A stretch of DNA of 64,000 nucleotides from an uncultured Methanobrevibacter sp. (GCF_900314695.1 NZ_OMWD01000023.1:3905-67904); one strand, 5' to 3'; shown: positions 9,387-18,720, counted from the stretch's first letter. Notes: generated by a model not told the origin, from the sequence alone. Numbers and translations are program-made.

Positions 9387-12300
9387 TATAAAAGTTTCAG
9401 TTATAATGCCTTCATTAAATGTTGGGGAGTATATTGATGAGTGTATTTCAAGTGTAACCAATCAGACACTAAAAGAAATCGAAATTATTTGCATTGATGC
9501 TGGTTCAACTGATGACACCTTAGATATTCTAAAAAAACATGCTAAAAAAGACTCCAGAATCACAATATTAAACTCTGATGAAAAAAGTTATGGTCATCAA
9601 GTAAACATAGGGATTGAAAGAGCAAAAGGAGATTATATCAGCATTATTGAAACCGATGACTTTATTGATGAAAATATGCTTGAAGTATTATACAGTTTAT
9701 CAGATAATGGAAAAGTAGATCTCATCAAATCAACATTTTATCATTATGATGACTGGGATAAAAACAACATTAAAGCAGATATAGACAATTCCAAAGCAGA
9801 TTTACCTAATAATAAACAATTCACACTTAAAGAAGAACCTCTTTTTGTTGATGGTCATCCTTCAGTATGGTCAGGAATATATAAAAGAAACTTTTTGGAA
9901 GAAAATAAGATTAAAATGGTGGAAGCACCTGCTGGCGGTTGGGTGGACAATCCATTTTTCTATGAAACAGCAATTGCAGCTAAATCTATTGTCTATACTC
10001 ATCAAGCATTTTATTACTATAGAGTGTCAAATCCCAATTCTTCTTCAAATCAATTCAGTGATTTTTCAATGCCTATGCAAAGAGTATTGGACATGTTCGA
10101 TATCCTTGACAAGTACAATTTCAAAGATGAAAATGTTCTTGTAAAATTCTATAATCGATTATTCAGATATGTTGAAATCATTTTGGAAAATAATGACAAT
10201 TCCGATGAAAATCTGGATTATGAAACATGCGCTAAAATTCATGAAGTTATGCAAAAAGTTGATGAAAACATCGTCATGAAAAAATTGAAATTCAATTTCC
10301 AAAAGATTTATTTAAAATACATCTCACCATTATTCCTGGCAAGGTTTGAAAAACCCAAAAAACTTACTGATGAAGATTATGAACTTTTATTTAAAGAAAA
10401 TAAATTCCTGCATACAAATGTGGCTTATTTCAGAACACAGTATAACGAAACAAATTACCAGAAGTCACAACTTGAGAAAAAATTAAAAGAAGAGGAAGAA
10501 TTATTAACCATCAATAAAGTTTCAATAGCTAAAAAGCCAAAAATAGAAACTGTTACTCCAAAACCAAAAGTAAACATTGAAGAAATAAAAAATAAAAAAG
10601 AAAAATCATTTTCATATACTGAACGTGAAAGTAAATATCCAGTTTCTGTCATAATGCCTGTGTTTAATGGAGAAGAATTCCTTGAAAGGTCAATGGCCAG
10701 TTTATTAAAACAAACACTAGAAAATTTCGAAATTGTATTTATCGATGACGGTTCAACAGACAATTCATTAAAGATGCTTAAGGAATATGAAAAGAAATAC
10801 GATTTTGTTAATGTATTAACACAGGAAAATTCAGGTTCTGGAAAAGCAAGAAATTATGGAATCAATGAAGCTCAAGGAGAATACATTGCATTTTTGGATG
10901 CTGATGACTTTTTCATAGATGCTGACGCATTGGAAAAAATGTATGATATAGGAAATCTGAATAATGCAGACATGGTTACTGCCAATATTAAACACGATGT
11001 AGACAATCAGGGAGAATTCAAGCCATGGGGACCTTTCCCATATTATCAACAAAATGATGTGATATTACCAGAACAATACGGTATTCCATGGTCATTTTAC
11101 AAAAATATTTTCAAAAGAGACTTTTTAGTTGAAAACAACATTTATTTCCCAGATTTATTAAGAGGACAAGACCCAGTATTTTTAGCAGAAGCATTGACTA
11201 AAGTAGATAAAGTTTATGTTGCCGCTACAGATTTATATGCATATGTTTATAACAGCGATACTGCAAAAGCCAGCAATCCCCGTAAATTATATGATCAGTT
11301 ACTCCACTACAGACAAGTCATTGATTATTTGGACATTCCGAAATTCTACAGACGCAGAACTGAATATTTCGTAAAAATAATTTTATTCTGTAGCAGAATA
11401 GATGACGATAGTATTGTGGATGCAATAGAAAGCATAAGAGATATCTTCAAAGACATGCCAGATTTCTTAAGAAGATTGGAAGATTATATTTTCTTGAAAT
11501 TCAGACATGTTCCTGAAGTTAATGAAATGATTGACTGGCCTGAAATTTCTGTAATTATGGATGTTCACAATTCAGAGAAATTCTTTGAAAAAACCATCAA
11601 TTCATTAATCGGACAAAAAATGAATGATTTTGAATTGATTTTAATTGATGGATTTGACGATGGCAAATTTGAATATGTTAAACATTTGCTTAAAGATGAA
11701 CCTTGGGTCAAATTCATTGAAAATGATAATGAAGACATAATAAGCCTAAGAAAAAAGGCATTTGACGATGCTGAAGGAGATTATATCTTTTTCTGTGATG
11801 ACACATACGTTTTTGAAAATAATCTATTTGAAGATATGCTTGAAAGAACACTTGTTGAAGGTTCTGATGTCTGTTTGTGTAATGTGGCCAAAGGTGGAGC
11901 TAATAAAAATCGTGAAATAAACTTCAGAAGTATCCTAGGCAATCAAAATTACCTATATTATACAACAGGATGGGAAAAAATCATCCCACACATATTCAGT
12001 TCATCATTTGAAAAAGGATGTGCAATATATAAAAAAGCATTATTAAATGATTTGTTTGCTAAAGATGACCTTATTGGAGAAATTTCTGTTTTACAGATAA
12101 AAGCAATTTTAAGTGCATCAAAAATATCAATTCTAGATAAATTTTCTGTAAAATACCTTACAAAAGATAATATTTTCTATTCATCCAGGATGCCTGAATA
12201 TAATGCAAATCCATTAAACATTTTTAATATCTGTGATGATGTGGAAGAATTTTTAAAAGAAAGGTCACTTTATGATGATTTGAAAACATATTTTGATATT

Positions 12301-12927
12301 TACAAAATTAACCAAATCTCATCTGCCTTAGATTCTGTCCGTTATATTGGTTGTTATAGTTATAATGACCCTAGAAATAGGGATTTGTATGCTAATAACG
12401 ATATTGCCCTAGATTATTCCCAATATTACGGATCCAAATCAGAGCATGTGGGCCTAGACTATTCATATGCCAATGAATATTTCACAAAAACAAAAGAAGA
12501 ATTTAATAATCTTGATTATAGAGATTTAAGATTCCTGGATTTGAATGCAAATAGATTTTCAGATAGCGACAACTTAATTAAATACAATGCTGTTTTAAAA
12601 TCAGATTCATATGAAGAATACATGGACATTGCCAACTTTTCAAGAGTCGAAGAGTTAAGGGCAAGATATAACGACATAAAACGAAGAGTCAATGATGCAG
12701 AATCCAAAAAAGAAAAATTAAGTAAAGAATCTGAAAAAGCAATTGAAGAAAATACAGCTTTGGAAAACAAACTTAAAAACGAATTAAAAGAATTGGAATC
12801 AGAAAACCAAAGGTTAAATGATGAAAATAATCGTTTAAGAGAAGAATACTGGGAAAATCGTGAAATATATGACTATATTTTAGCATCTAAGAGTTGGAAA
12901 TATACTAGATGGATGAGAAAAGACTAA
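9376..12927 (+). CDS. Giant glycosyltransferase with three GT2 domains and a C-terminal coiled coil
   Basis: About 1183 residues from the ATG at 9376 (an adjacent ATG at 9373 is possible), with AGAGGG at 9365-9370 as ribosome binding site inside the end of the previous gene. Three GT-A/GT2 domains are in line. The first, about 5-230, has 'IDAGSTDDT' and an acidic 'ETDDFI'. The second, about 418-640, has 'IDDGSTDNS' and 'LDADDFF'. The third, about 720-900, starts 'ISVIMDVHN' and has a divergent 'LIDGFDDG' and 'CDDTYVF'; it may be catalytically weak or structural. A linker rich in K/E separates domains one and two. Residues of about 1088-1170 are a strong coiled coil, ending in 'ASKSWKYTRW'. 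The architecture suggests a processive or multi-step polymerase building a repeating unit. Confidence 0.9.
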   Translation: MKNNIKVSVIMPSLNVGEYIDECISSVTNQTLKEIEIICIDAGSTDDTLDILKKHAKKDSRITILNSDEKSYGHQVNIGIERAKGDYISIIETDDFIDENMLEVLYSLSDNGKVDLIKSTFYHYDDWDKNNIKADIDNSKADLPNNKQFTLKEEPLFVDGHPSVWSGIYKRNFLEENKIKMVEAPAGGWVDNPFFYETAIAAKSIVYTHQAFYYYRVSNPNSSSNQFSDFSMPMQRVLDMFDILDKYNFKDENVLVKFYNRLFRYVEIILENNDNSDENLDYETCAKIHEVMQKVDENIVMKKLKFNFQKIYLKYISPLFLARFEKPKKLTDEDYELLFKENKFLHTNVAYFRTQYNETNYQKSQLEKKLKEEEELLTINKVSIAKKPKIETVTPKPKVNIEEIKNKKEKSFSYTERESKYPVSVIMPVFNGEEFLERSMASLLKQTLENFEIVFIDDGSTDNSLKMLKEYEKKYDFVNVLTQENSGSGKARNYGINEAQGEYIAFLDADDFFIDADALEKMYDIGNLNNADMVTANIKHDVDNQGEFKPWGPFPYYQQNDVILPEQYGIPWSFYKNIFKRDFLVENNIYFPDLLRGQDPVFLAEALTKVDKVYVAATDLYAYVYNSDTAKASNPRKLYDQLLHYRQVIDYLDIPKFYRRRTEYFVKIILFCSRIDDDSIVDAIESIRDIFKDMPDFLRRLEDYIFLKFRHVPEVNEMIDWPEISVIMDVHNSEKFFEKTINSLIGQKMNDFELILIDGFDDGKFEYVKHLLKDEPWVKFIENDNEDIISLRKKAFDDAEGDYIFFCDDTYVFENNLFEDMLERTLVEGSDVCLCNVAKGGANKNREINFRSILGNQNYLYYTTGWEKIIPHIFSSSFEKGCAIYKKALLNDLFAKDDLIGEISVLQIKAILSASKISILDKFSVKYLTKDNIFYSSRMPEYNANPLNIFNICDDVEEFLKERSLYDDLKTYFDIYKINQISSALDSVRYIGCYSYNDPRNRDLYANNDIALDYSQYYGSKSEHVGLDYSYANEYFTKTKEEFNNLDYRDLRFLDLNANRFSDSDNLIKYNAVLKSDSYEEYMDIANFSRVEELRARYNDIKRRVNDAESKKEKLSKESEKAIEENTALENKLKNELKELESENQRLNDENNRLREEYWENREIYDYILASKSWKYTRWMRKD

Positions 12928-12938
12928 GGTATGTTAAA

Positions 12939-14456
12939 ATGAAAGATATTGTAAATAAGTTAATTTCTATAAATTTTGATGAGTTAAATAATCTAAAATT
13001 AAATATTAATGAAAAAACAGGATTAGTTATAGATTATAAAAATTGCAAATATGAATTCCTTATACATTTGGTTGATTTTGATACAAACTTAGTTATATTG
13101 GGTTCAAGTTTCTTAAGCCCCCAACAAAAAGAAAAATTTAAAAATAGACCATACTTTGAAAGACAATCATGGTTTAAAGATATAAAACACAATGTAATAT
13201 ACTATAATGACCCAACTATATATGATTATGAAGAAATTAATGGAGGCTGGGGTATTGGTACTCCAGACAACTGGCATTTAGAGAATATTGCTGAAATAAT
13301 CAAAAAATTGTCAGATAACATATTTGATTATGATGCAATGAAAATACCAAAATATGGAAATTTATTTTTCTATGGAAGTTCCATGGGAGGATTTATGTCA
13401 ATTGTATTATCCACACTAATTGAAAATTCAACCTCCATTGCAGATTCACCCCAATTAAATTTATTTACCTGGTGGTATTGGGATGAACTGAAAAAATATT
13501 GCTTTAAAGGAATGACTGATGAAGAGATATTGCAATATTCCTATCGTTTAGACATCATGGATTTAATAAATACCAAAAAAATAATTCCAAATTCATATAT
13601 CATTTTAGACTGCACTGATCAAAGAGATTGGGACAGCCAAAATAGAAATTTTTTAAACAGATTTGATTCCCTGCCTTATTATTATAACAGACATAATAAC
13701 AATATTAACCTGCATTTTGTTGGAAAAGGATTGAAGCATTATATGCTGTCTAAAAGTGAAACACTAAATTTTATAGACAACATCATAAAAATACGCAACG
13801 ATAATTTCAATTATAATCCAATAGAATCAGAAATGTTAACTACATTTAAAGAGCTCATAACTAAAATATTTTACAGTTATGAGGATAAAAACATTCCATA
13901 TTCCCAATTTATCCATGAAATAAATTTTTATTTTGAAAACTGGAATACATGTAGATTTGACATGAAAAACATTGGAACTGAAAATAATTCCATAGAAATT
14001 ATCGAAAAGGATGAAAACATTAACATTAAATCTCCACCTTGGTTTAAAGATCAACAAGGAACAGGTTGTGTCGTTTCATCAAAATACCCTATACACTTAA
14101 AAATTAGATGCATACAAAAGGGAAATTTATCAATCGCTTTTAAGGGACCAGATTACAGATACCGTGAAAAACGATATCCTGTACATATTTGTTACAATAA
14201 TTTCAAAGTCAACAACAAATTAGAGTTTTCTAAAGACTTTTTATTGTGGCATAACCTACCACACATATTTTCACAAAAATGCGAAGATAATGAAATAATT
14301 GATTTGAAAATTGAATTTAAAACTATAAACGATTATTTTCCAGAACTAGCATCATTGATAGATGCATTAAATGAAAATGAAGAAAATCTAAAATACAATT
14401 TTAATATTCTAATCGATTATATCAATAAATCAATTAAAGAAAACAATCCACAATAA
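12939..14456 (+). CDS. Asp2-like alpha/beta hydrolase with C-terminal beta-rich module
   Basis: The N-terminal ~320 residues look like the alpha/beta-hydrolase region of accessory Sec protein Asp2, which in streptococci O-acetylates glycans on serine-rich adhesins. The nucleophile elbow GSSMGG is at about 146-151. Before it come 'LVILGSSFLS' and 'YNDPTIY', and after it 'NSTSIADSPQ', an acidic 'DCTDQRDWDS' and a late His in 'GLKHYML'. From about 333 to 470 comes the module shared with the LicD and asparagine-synthase-like proteins: W-N-TCR, PPWF, FKGPDYR, YPVHICY, LLWHN. The start at 12939 is 11 bases past the previous stop, with AAGGT at 12926-12930. No SecA2/SecY2 is visible in this window. 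The Asp2 relationship is recognised by motif only. A glycan acyl- or acetyltransferase or esterase role is likely. Confidence 0.7.
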   Translation: MKDIVNKLISINFDELNNLKLNINEKTGLVIDYKNCKYEFLIHLVDFDTNLVILGSSFLSPQQKEKFKNRPYFERQSWFKDIKHNVIYYNDPTIYDYEEINGGWGIGTPDNWHLENIAEIIKKLSDNIFDYDAMKIPKYGNLFFYGSSMGGFMSIVLSTLIENSTSIADSPQLNLFTWWYWDELKKYCFKGMTDEEILQYSYRLDIMDLINTKKIIPNSYIILDCTDQRDWDSQNRNFLNRFDSLPYYYNRHNNNINLHFVGKGLKHYMLSKSETLNFIDNIIKIRNDNFNYNPIESEMLTTFKELITKIFYSYEDKNIPYSQFIHEINFYFENWNTCRFDMKNIGTENNSIEIIEKDENINIKSPPWFKDQQGTGCVVSSKYPIHLKIRCIQKGNLSIAFKGPDYRYREKRYPVHICYNNFKVNNKLEFSKDFLLWHNLPHIFSQKCEDNEIIDLKIEFKTINDYFPELASLIDALNENEENLKYNFNILIDYINKSIKENNPQ

Positions 14457-14488
14457 AATAAATTATTAATTACAACGGAGAAAATTAA

Positions 14489-15592
14489 ATGAAATATGAT
14501 TATTTAATAGTTGGTGCAGGTCTTTTTGGTGCAGTTTTTGCACATGAAATGACCAAATCAGGTAAAAAATGTTTAGTTATTGAAAAAAGAGACCATATTG
14601 CTGGAAATGCGTATACTGAACTTAGCGAAAACATTAATGTCCACAAATACGGAGCACATATCTTCCACACTAACAACAAAGAAGTTTGGCAATATATCAA
14701 CCAGTTTGCTGATTTTAACAGGTTTACAAACTCTCCCGTAGCTAACTACAAAGGAGAATTATATAACTTACCTTTCAACATGAACACATTTTATCAGATG
14801 TGGGGTGTCAAAACACCTCAAGAAGCCAAAGCAAAAATCGAAGAGCAAAAAGCTGAAGCAAAAATTGAAAACCCTAAAAACCTTGAAGAACAGGCAATAT
14901 CCTTGATTGGAAAAGACATCTATGAGAAACTGGTTAAAGGATATACCGAAAAGCAATGGGGTAGAAAATGTGAAGATCTCCCATCATTCATCATTAAAAG
15001 ATTACCAGTCAGATTTACTTTTGACAATAACTATTTCAATGATTTATATCAAGGAATTCCAATTGGAGGATATACCAAAATTGTTGAAAAAATGTTGGAT
15101 GGCATTGAAGTTAAATTAAATACTGATTTTTTCGATGACAAACAAAAATGGCTAGATATTGCAGATAAAGTCATCTTTACAGGAATGATTGATGAATATT
15201 ATGATTACTGTTATGGCGAACTTGAATACAGGGGACTTAAATTTGAATTTGAAACATTGGATATGGAAAACTATCAGGGAAATGCTGTAATCAACTACAC
15301 AGAAGCTGAAATTCCATACACACGTATTATTGAACATAAGCATTTTGAAGGGTCTGATTCACCAAAAACTATCATTACAAAAGAGTACCCTAAATCCTGG
15401 ATTAAAGGAGAAGAGGCATATTATCCAATGAACGATGAAAAAAATTCTGAATTATTCAATAAATATGTTGAACTCTCTAAAAAAGAAGACAAAGTATTGT
15501 TTGGTGGACGTTTAGGAATGTACAGATACTTTGATATGTGGCAAGTTATTGATGAAGCCTTAAAATTAGTAAACAGATTAAAGGATAATTAA
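14489..15592 (+). CDS. glf: UDP-galactopyranose mutase
   Basis: This flavoenzyme interconverts UDP-galactopyranose and UDP-galactofuranose. The 367-residue length is standard. It starts with the FAD-binding 'YLIVGAGLFGAVFA' (residues 5-18), then 'VIEKRDHIAGNAY' and 'HKYGAHIFHT', both highly conserved in Glf. Later family blocks include 'GYTEKQWGR', 'RLPVRFTFDNNYFND', 'GRLGMYRYFDMWQVID'. A GGAG ribosome binding site is nine bases before the ATG, and the gene is 32 bases downstream of the Asp2-like gene. It is last in the 8118-15592 operon. Its presence strongly suggests galactofuranose is part of the surface glycan assembled by this locus. Confidence 0.97.
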   Translation: MKYDYLIVGAGLFGAVFAHEMTKSGKKCLVIEKRDHIAGNAYTELSENINVHKYGAHIFHTNNKEVWQYINQFADFNRFTNSPVANYKGELYNLPFNMNTFYQMWGVKTPQEAKAKIEEQKAEAKIENPKNLEEQAISLIGKDIYEKLVKGYTEKQWGRKCEDLPSFIIKRLPVRFTFDNNYFNDLYQGIPIGGYTKIVEKMLDGIEVKLNTDFFDDKQKWLDIADKVIFTGMIDEYYDYCYGELEYRGLKFEFETLDMENYQGNAVINYTEAEIPYTRIIEHKHFEGSDSPKTIITKEYPKSWIKGEEAYYPMNDEKNSELFNKYVELSKKEDKVLFGGRLGMYRYFDMWQVIDEALKLVNRLKDN

Positions 15593-15611
15593 ATCCTTTC
15601 CATTTTTTATT
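15580..15611. terminator. Inverted repeat ending the glf operon
   Basis: AAAGGAT (15580-15586) pairs with ATCCTTT (15593-15599), and a T-rich stretch follows at 15603-15608. The repeat overlaps the glf stop codon and lies between convergent genes. Confidence 0.45.
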
Positions 15612-15638
15612 CTGATTAAAACATGCAGTAATCTTAAC

Positions 15639-16886
15639 TTAAGATCTTTTTAATATATTTCTCAAATTTAAACCTTTAGATTTCTTTGGTTTATCTTTTT
15701 CTTTCTTAAGAGATAAAATACTATCTTGCAAACATCTATTTTGGATGGTTAATATCCTATTTTTTTCCTTAAGTCCAACATAAGATTCTGAATTCAATAA
15801 TTGGAAATTTTCCTTTTTTAGTGAAACAAACTTGTTAAATAACTCATTTTTTTCTTCATTCAAATTATTCAATGCAATAGCCGATTCATAATTATCAAGT
15901 TCGAGTTCCACTTCACGAGGAGTTTCACAATATAAAAAAGAATGAAATACTTTTTTGTGTTTATCATCCAAATACTCCATATAATCATCATATAGTCCTT
16001 CAGAGACAATTCTTTGCAATTCATTTTTTAATTTATCAAAATACATTCTCTTGAATTCAGGTTTTATATGTTCAAATCTATATAATCCCATTTTGAGTTT
16101 ATGATTGTATAATTTTCTTTTGTGTTGTTCGAACATTCCATATTTTTTAAATGTTTCAATAATTAAATTTTGAATATCAATTGAATCTAAAAAACGCTGA
16201 TCACCAGTGGTTGTTGATGAAAAACTATACCATCTCCTAGTAAAGAGGAATTCCCTGTAAAATGCAATGCGTTTTGAATTGAAAAGAACCTCCCAAAAAA
16301 ATACATTGTCATCAAATATTAATCCTTCGGGAAATTTTGCACCACATTCTTTTACAAACTGGTTGTTGTATAATTTACTCCAAGGCGTAACAGAAATTTT
16401 AAAAATTAAAGCTCCCAATTCTTTATAATGAACTGTTGATTCACCTATAAAATCTGCTACTTTCACCATACTATACATTCCAGTTTTAAAATACTTATCT
16501 TCCTCGGTTCCATAGTTCAATGCTTGAAATATGACAAAATCAGCCTGTGTCTTTTCCGCATGATTAAAAGTCTTTTCAAGAGCAGTTAAATCCAATAAAT
16601 CATCAGAATCCATTAAATATAAATATTTTCCATTGGCAAGTTCCATACCCCTATTTGTTGCTACTGCATGACCGCCATTTTCTTGGGAAATCACAGTAAA
16701 CCGGTCGTCATTTTTAGCATAAGAATTTAAAATATCCAGTGATTTGTCTGTAGAACCATCATTAACACAAATTATTTCAATATCCTCCAGTGTTTGATTA
16801 ACAATGCTATCCAAGCAGGGTTCTAAAAATTCTTCAACATTGTATACTGGAATAACAACAGAAACCTTAACCATTTCATTCGCCAT
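15639..16886 (-). CDS. GT2 glycosyltransferase, paralogue of the 8118 enzyme
   Basis: The 415-residue protein has a family 2 GT-A domain (about 6-225) with 'VSVVIPVYNVEEFL', 'VNDGSTDKS', 'ENGGHAVATN' and 'MDSDDLLD'. The acidic 'FDDNVFFWEVL' and 'TRRWYSFSSTT' also match the 8118 gene closely. The C-terminal 80 residues are coiled-coil-like and very basic at the end, without the SKSWK motif. It is alone on the minus strand between two plus-strand operons. No ribosome binding site precedes either candidate ATG (16886 or 16874). A TATA-like box about 20 bases upstream of 16886 would give a leaderless message, which supports the longer start. Confidence 0.88.
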   Translation of the reverse strand: MANEMVKVSVVIPVYNVEEFLEPCLDSIVNQTLEDIEIICVNDGSTDKSLDILNSYAKNDDRFTVISQENGGHAVATNRGMELANGKYLYLMDSDDLLDLTALEKTFNHAEKTQADFVIFQALNYGTEEDKYFKTGMYSMVKVADFIGESTVHYKELGALIFKISVTPWSKLYNNQFVKECGAKFPEGLIFDDNVFFWEVLFNSKRIAFYREFLFTRRWYSFSSTTTGDQRFLDSIDIQNLIIETFKKYGMFEQHKRKLYNHKLKMGLYRFEHIKPEFKRMYFDKLKNELQRIVSEGLYDDYMEYLDDKHKKVFHSFLYCETPREVELELDNYESAIALNNLNEEKNELFNKFVSLKKENFQLLNSESYVGLKEKNRILTIQNRCLQDSILSLKKEKDKPKKSKGLNLRNILKRS

Positions 16887-17185
16887 TTATATTTTTTTAA
16901 TGTATATTTTGTAATTTTTAATTTATTTAAGTTGTAAGTCAAATAACATTAATATTTATCTAGTTTTAATTTATTTATTTTTACTGTTAAAAAAATATTT
17001 GTTAAAAAATCATGAAAATCCCATTTTAAAATTAAAAGGCCTTCTTGAAAATAGTCATATAATGCTCATATACTCGAAATGCTAACCGATTAAGATTAAA
17101 ACAAAATCCCAACTATCACCAAACAGACATAATTGTTTATGTTTAAATATTACTAAATTCAATATATCATAAAGGAGACTTTTTT
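16887..17185. other. Divergent promoter region (299 bp)
   Basis: The region holds promoters for the minus-strand GT2 (TATA-like box near 16900-16908) and for the plus-strand methyltransferase operon (tttaaatatt and caatatatc near 17143-17168). The latter is followed by AAGGAGA as ribosome binding site. A palindromic AAGGCCTT occurs near 17038-17045. Nothing else is recognisable. Confidence 0.45.
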
Positions 17186-17794
17186 ATGCATAAAAATTCA
17201 CATGAAAAAATGGAATGGTTTAAAAATAATTATTTAAATACATCAAAAAAATTAGATATCCTTGATGTTGGATCTTTGGACGGTAATGGAAACTACAATT
17301 ATTCTGATATTTTCAATGAAACAAACTGGACATATACAGGACTTGATTTCCAGGCTGGAAACAATGTAGATATTGTTGTAACTGACATTTACAACTGGTT
17401 TGAAGTTGAAGACAACACTTATGACGTTGTAATTTCCGGCCAGATTTTTGAACATTTGGAATTCTTTTGGCTTACAATGTCTCAAATTGAAAGAGTGTTA
17501 AGACCTGGAGGTTATGTCTGTATTATCGCTCCATCAGCAGGACCAAAACATGGAGGAGATATGCCAAACTGCTACAGATTCCATGAAGGCGGTATGGAAG
17601 CTATGGCAAAATATGTTGATTTAGAAGTTCTTCACGCTTCTGTAGATGACAGAGAAGAAACCAAACCTTGGTATGATGCTTGCTTAGTTGCTCATAAAGC
17701 TGGAAGTTCCAGTGAAAATACACAAGAGTTAGAAAGCAGAGTAAATAACCTTGAAAGCAAACTAGATTTAATTTTAGAAAAGCTTAATAAGTAA
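17186..17794 (+). CDS. Class I SAM-dependent methyltransferase
   Basis: This small methyltransferase (202 residues) has SAM-binding motif I 'ILDVGSLDGNG' at about 29-39, an acidic motif II region 'YTGLDFQAGNNVDIVV', and 'ISGQIFEHLEFFW' followed by 'RVLRPGGYVCIIAPS', both typical of Methyltransf_11-type proteins. The last 25 residues form a coiled coil (ELESRVNNLESKLDLILEKL) that may dock it to partner glycosyltransferases. A strong AAGGAGA site precedes the ATG. The acyltransferase gene follows after nine bases, so they form an operon. A close paralogue with the same coiled-coil tail is at 27818-28411. A role in methylating a sugar of the surface glycan is inferred. Confidence 0.88.
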   Translation: MHKNSHEKMEWFKNNYLNTSKKLDILDVGSLDGNGNYNYSDIFNETNWTYTGLDFQAGNNVDIVVTDIYNWFEVEDNTYDVVISGQIFEHLEFFWLTMSQIERVLRPGGYVCIIAPSAGPKHGGDMPNCYRFHEGGMEAMAKYVDLEVLHASVDDREETKPWYDACLVAHKAGSSSENTQELESRVNNLESKLDLILEKLNK

Positions 17795-17803
17795 GTTGAT
17801 TTT

Positions 17804-18616
17804 ATGGAAATAGTTAACTCAAAAGAAGACATTGAAAAATTAGAGAAAAATAGAGTTGAGGGAAACCCTGAAATCACCAACTCCAAAATCTCATTTAAAG
17901 GAATCAATAATATTTTATTTTGTGAAGGCAATGTAAAAATTACAAATGCAAACTTTGCGTTTGAAGGAAACAACTCAATAGTTTATCTTTCATCAGCAAT
18001 GAACTCACAATATTCATTTACATTAATAATATACAATAATTCCACATTTTTCATTGGAAAAGAAGGTAATTTGGCAAATCCTGTAAACATCAATATTCAG
18101 GAAAGCCAAAATGTGATTATTGGTGCAGAATGCAGTCTTTCAAGTGGTGTGAACATCAGAACTGCAGATATCCATCCTATTTATGACAATAAAACAATGC
18201 AAAGAGTCAACCCTGCTCAAAGCGTATTTATTGGAGATCATGTATGGATAGGTCACTTGGCTTACATTTCAAGAGGAGTTAAAATTGGTTCAGGAGCAAT
18301 CGTTGACAATTATTCATTTGTTCCGCACAATGCCAGAATCCATTCAAATTCGTTAGTTGTTGGAAATCCCGTAAGAGTGGAAAGAGATAACGTATTTTTT
18401 ACCAAAGAGTTTTTAGGTTATCATACAGCTGAAGATTCACTTAATACACAGGATTATAAAAGCGATGTTTTCATATACGAATTTGTAAATCAGGAAACAT
18501 TAAATTTAAATCAAATCGATAAAATCCTAAAGGAATTAAGTGTTGATGATAGATTAGAGTTTATCCAAAAGTTGTTTGTCAGAAACAAACGTAAAAACAG
18601 ATTCGCAATTTTTTAA
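17804..18616 (+). CDS. Left-handed beta-helix (hexapeptide) acyltransferase
   Basis: The 270-residue protein has a hexapeptide-repeat domain of the WbbJ/maltose O-acetyltransferase type. Around residues 100-190 come 'IGAECSLSSGVNIRTADIHPIYD', 'VFIGDHVWIGHLAYISRGVKIGSGAIV' and 'NSLVVGNPVRV', the usual pattern including the catalytic-type His of 'DIHPIYD'. The N-terminal 100 residues form a more divergent beta-helix. The C-terminal helix is specific to this family. It lies nine bases after the methyltransferase gene and is paralogous to 33476-34306. It probably O- or N-acetylates a sugar in the surface glycan. Confidence 0.88.
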   Translation: MEIVNSKEDIEKLEKNRVEGNPEITNSKISFKGINNILFCEGNVKITNANFAFEGNNSIVYLSSAMNSQYSFTLIIYNNSTFFIGKEGNLANPVNINIQESQNVIIGAECSLSSGVNIRTADIHPIYDNKTMQRVNPAQSVFIGDHVWIGHLAYISRGVKIGSGAIVDNYSFVPHNARIHSNSLVVGNPVRVERDNVFFTKEFLGYHTAEDSLNTQDYKSDVFIYEFVNQETLNLNQIDKILKELSVDDRLEFIQKLFVRNKRKNRFAIF

Positions 18617-18633
18617 ACATGATAAAATTTAGG

Positions 18634-18683
18634 GGATATAAAGGATTGCTGATTAAGCAATCCTTAAAAGCAATTTTATATCC
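18634..18683 (+). terminator. Nested stem-loop after the acyltransferase gene
   Basis: A perfect 10-base stem AAGGATTGCT (18641-18650) / AGCAATCCTT (18656-18665) has a five-base loop. An outer pairing GGATATAA (18634-18641) / TTATATCC (18676-18683) could replace or extend it. It lies 25 bases past the stop, before a 240-bp gap. No long T-run follows, so termination is likely but not certain. Confidence 0.5.
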
Positions 18684-18702
18684 AATAAAATATTTAAGAA
18701 CC

Positions 18703-18720
18703 CATGTCAAAGTTGACATG
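18703..18720 (+). promoter_or_regulatory. Palindrome upstream of the second glycan operon
   Basis: CATGTCAA (18703-18710) and TTGACATG (18713-18720) form a perfect inverted repeat with a two-base spacer, about 200 bases upstream of the large GT gene at 18921. A half-site-like TTGAC recurs near 18750. It could be an operator or a small hairpin. The promoter proper is probably the TATA-like tttatatt at 18873-18880. Confidence 0.35.
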
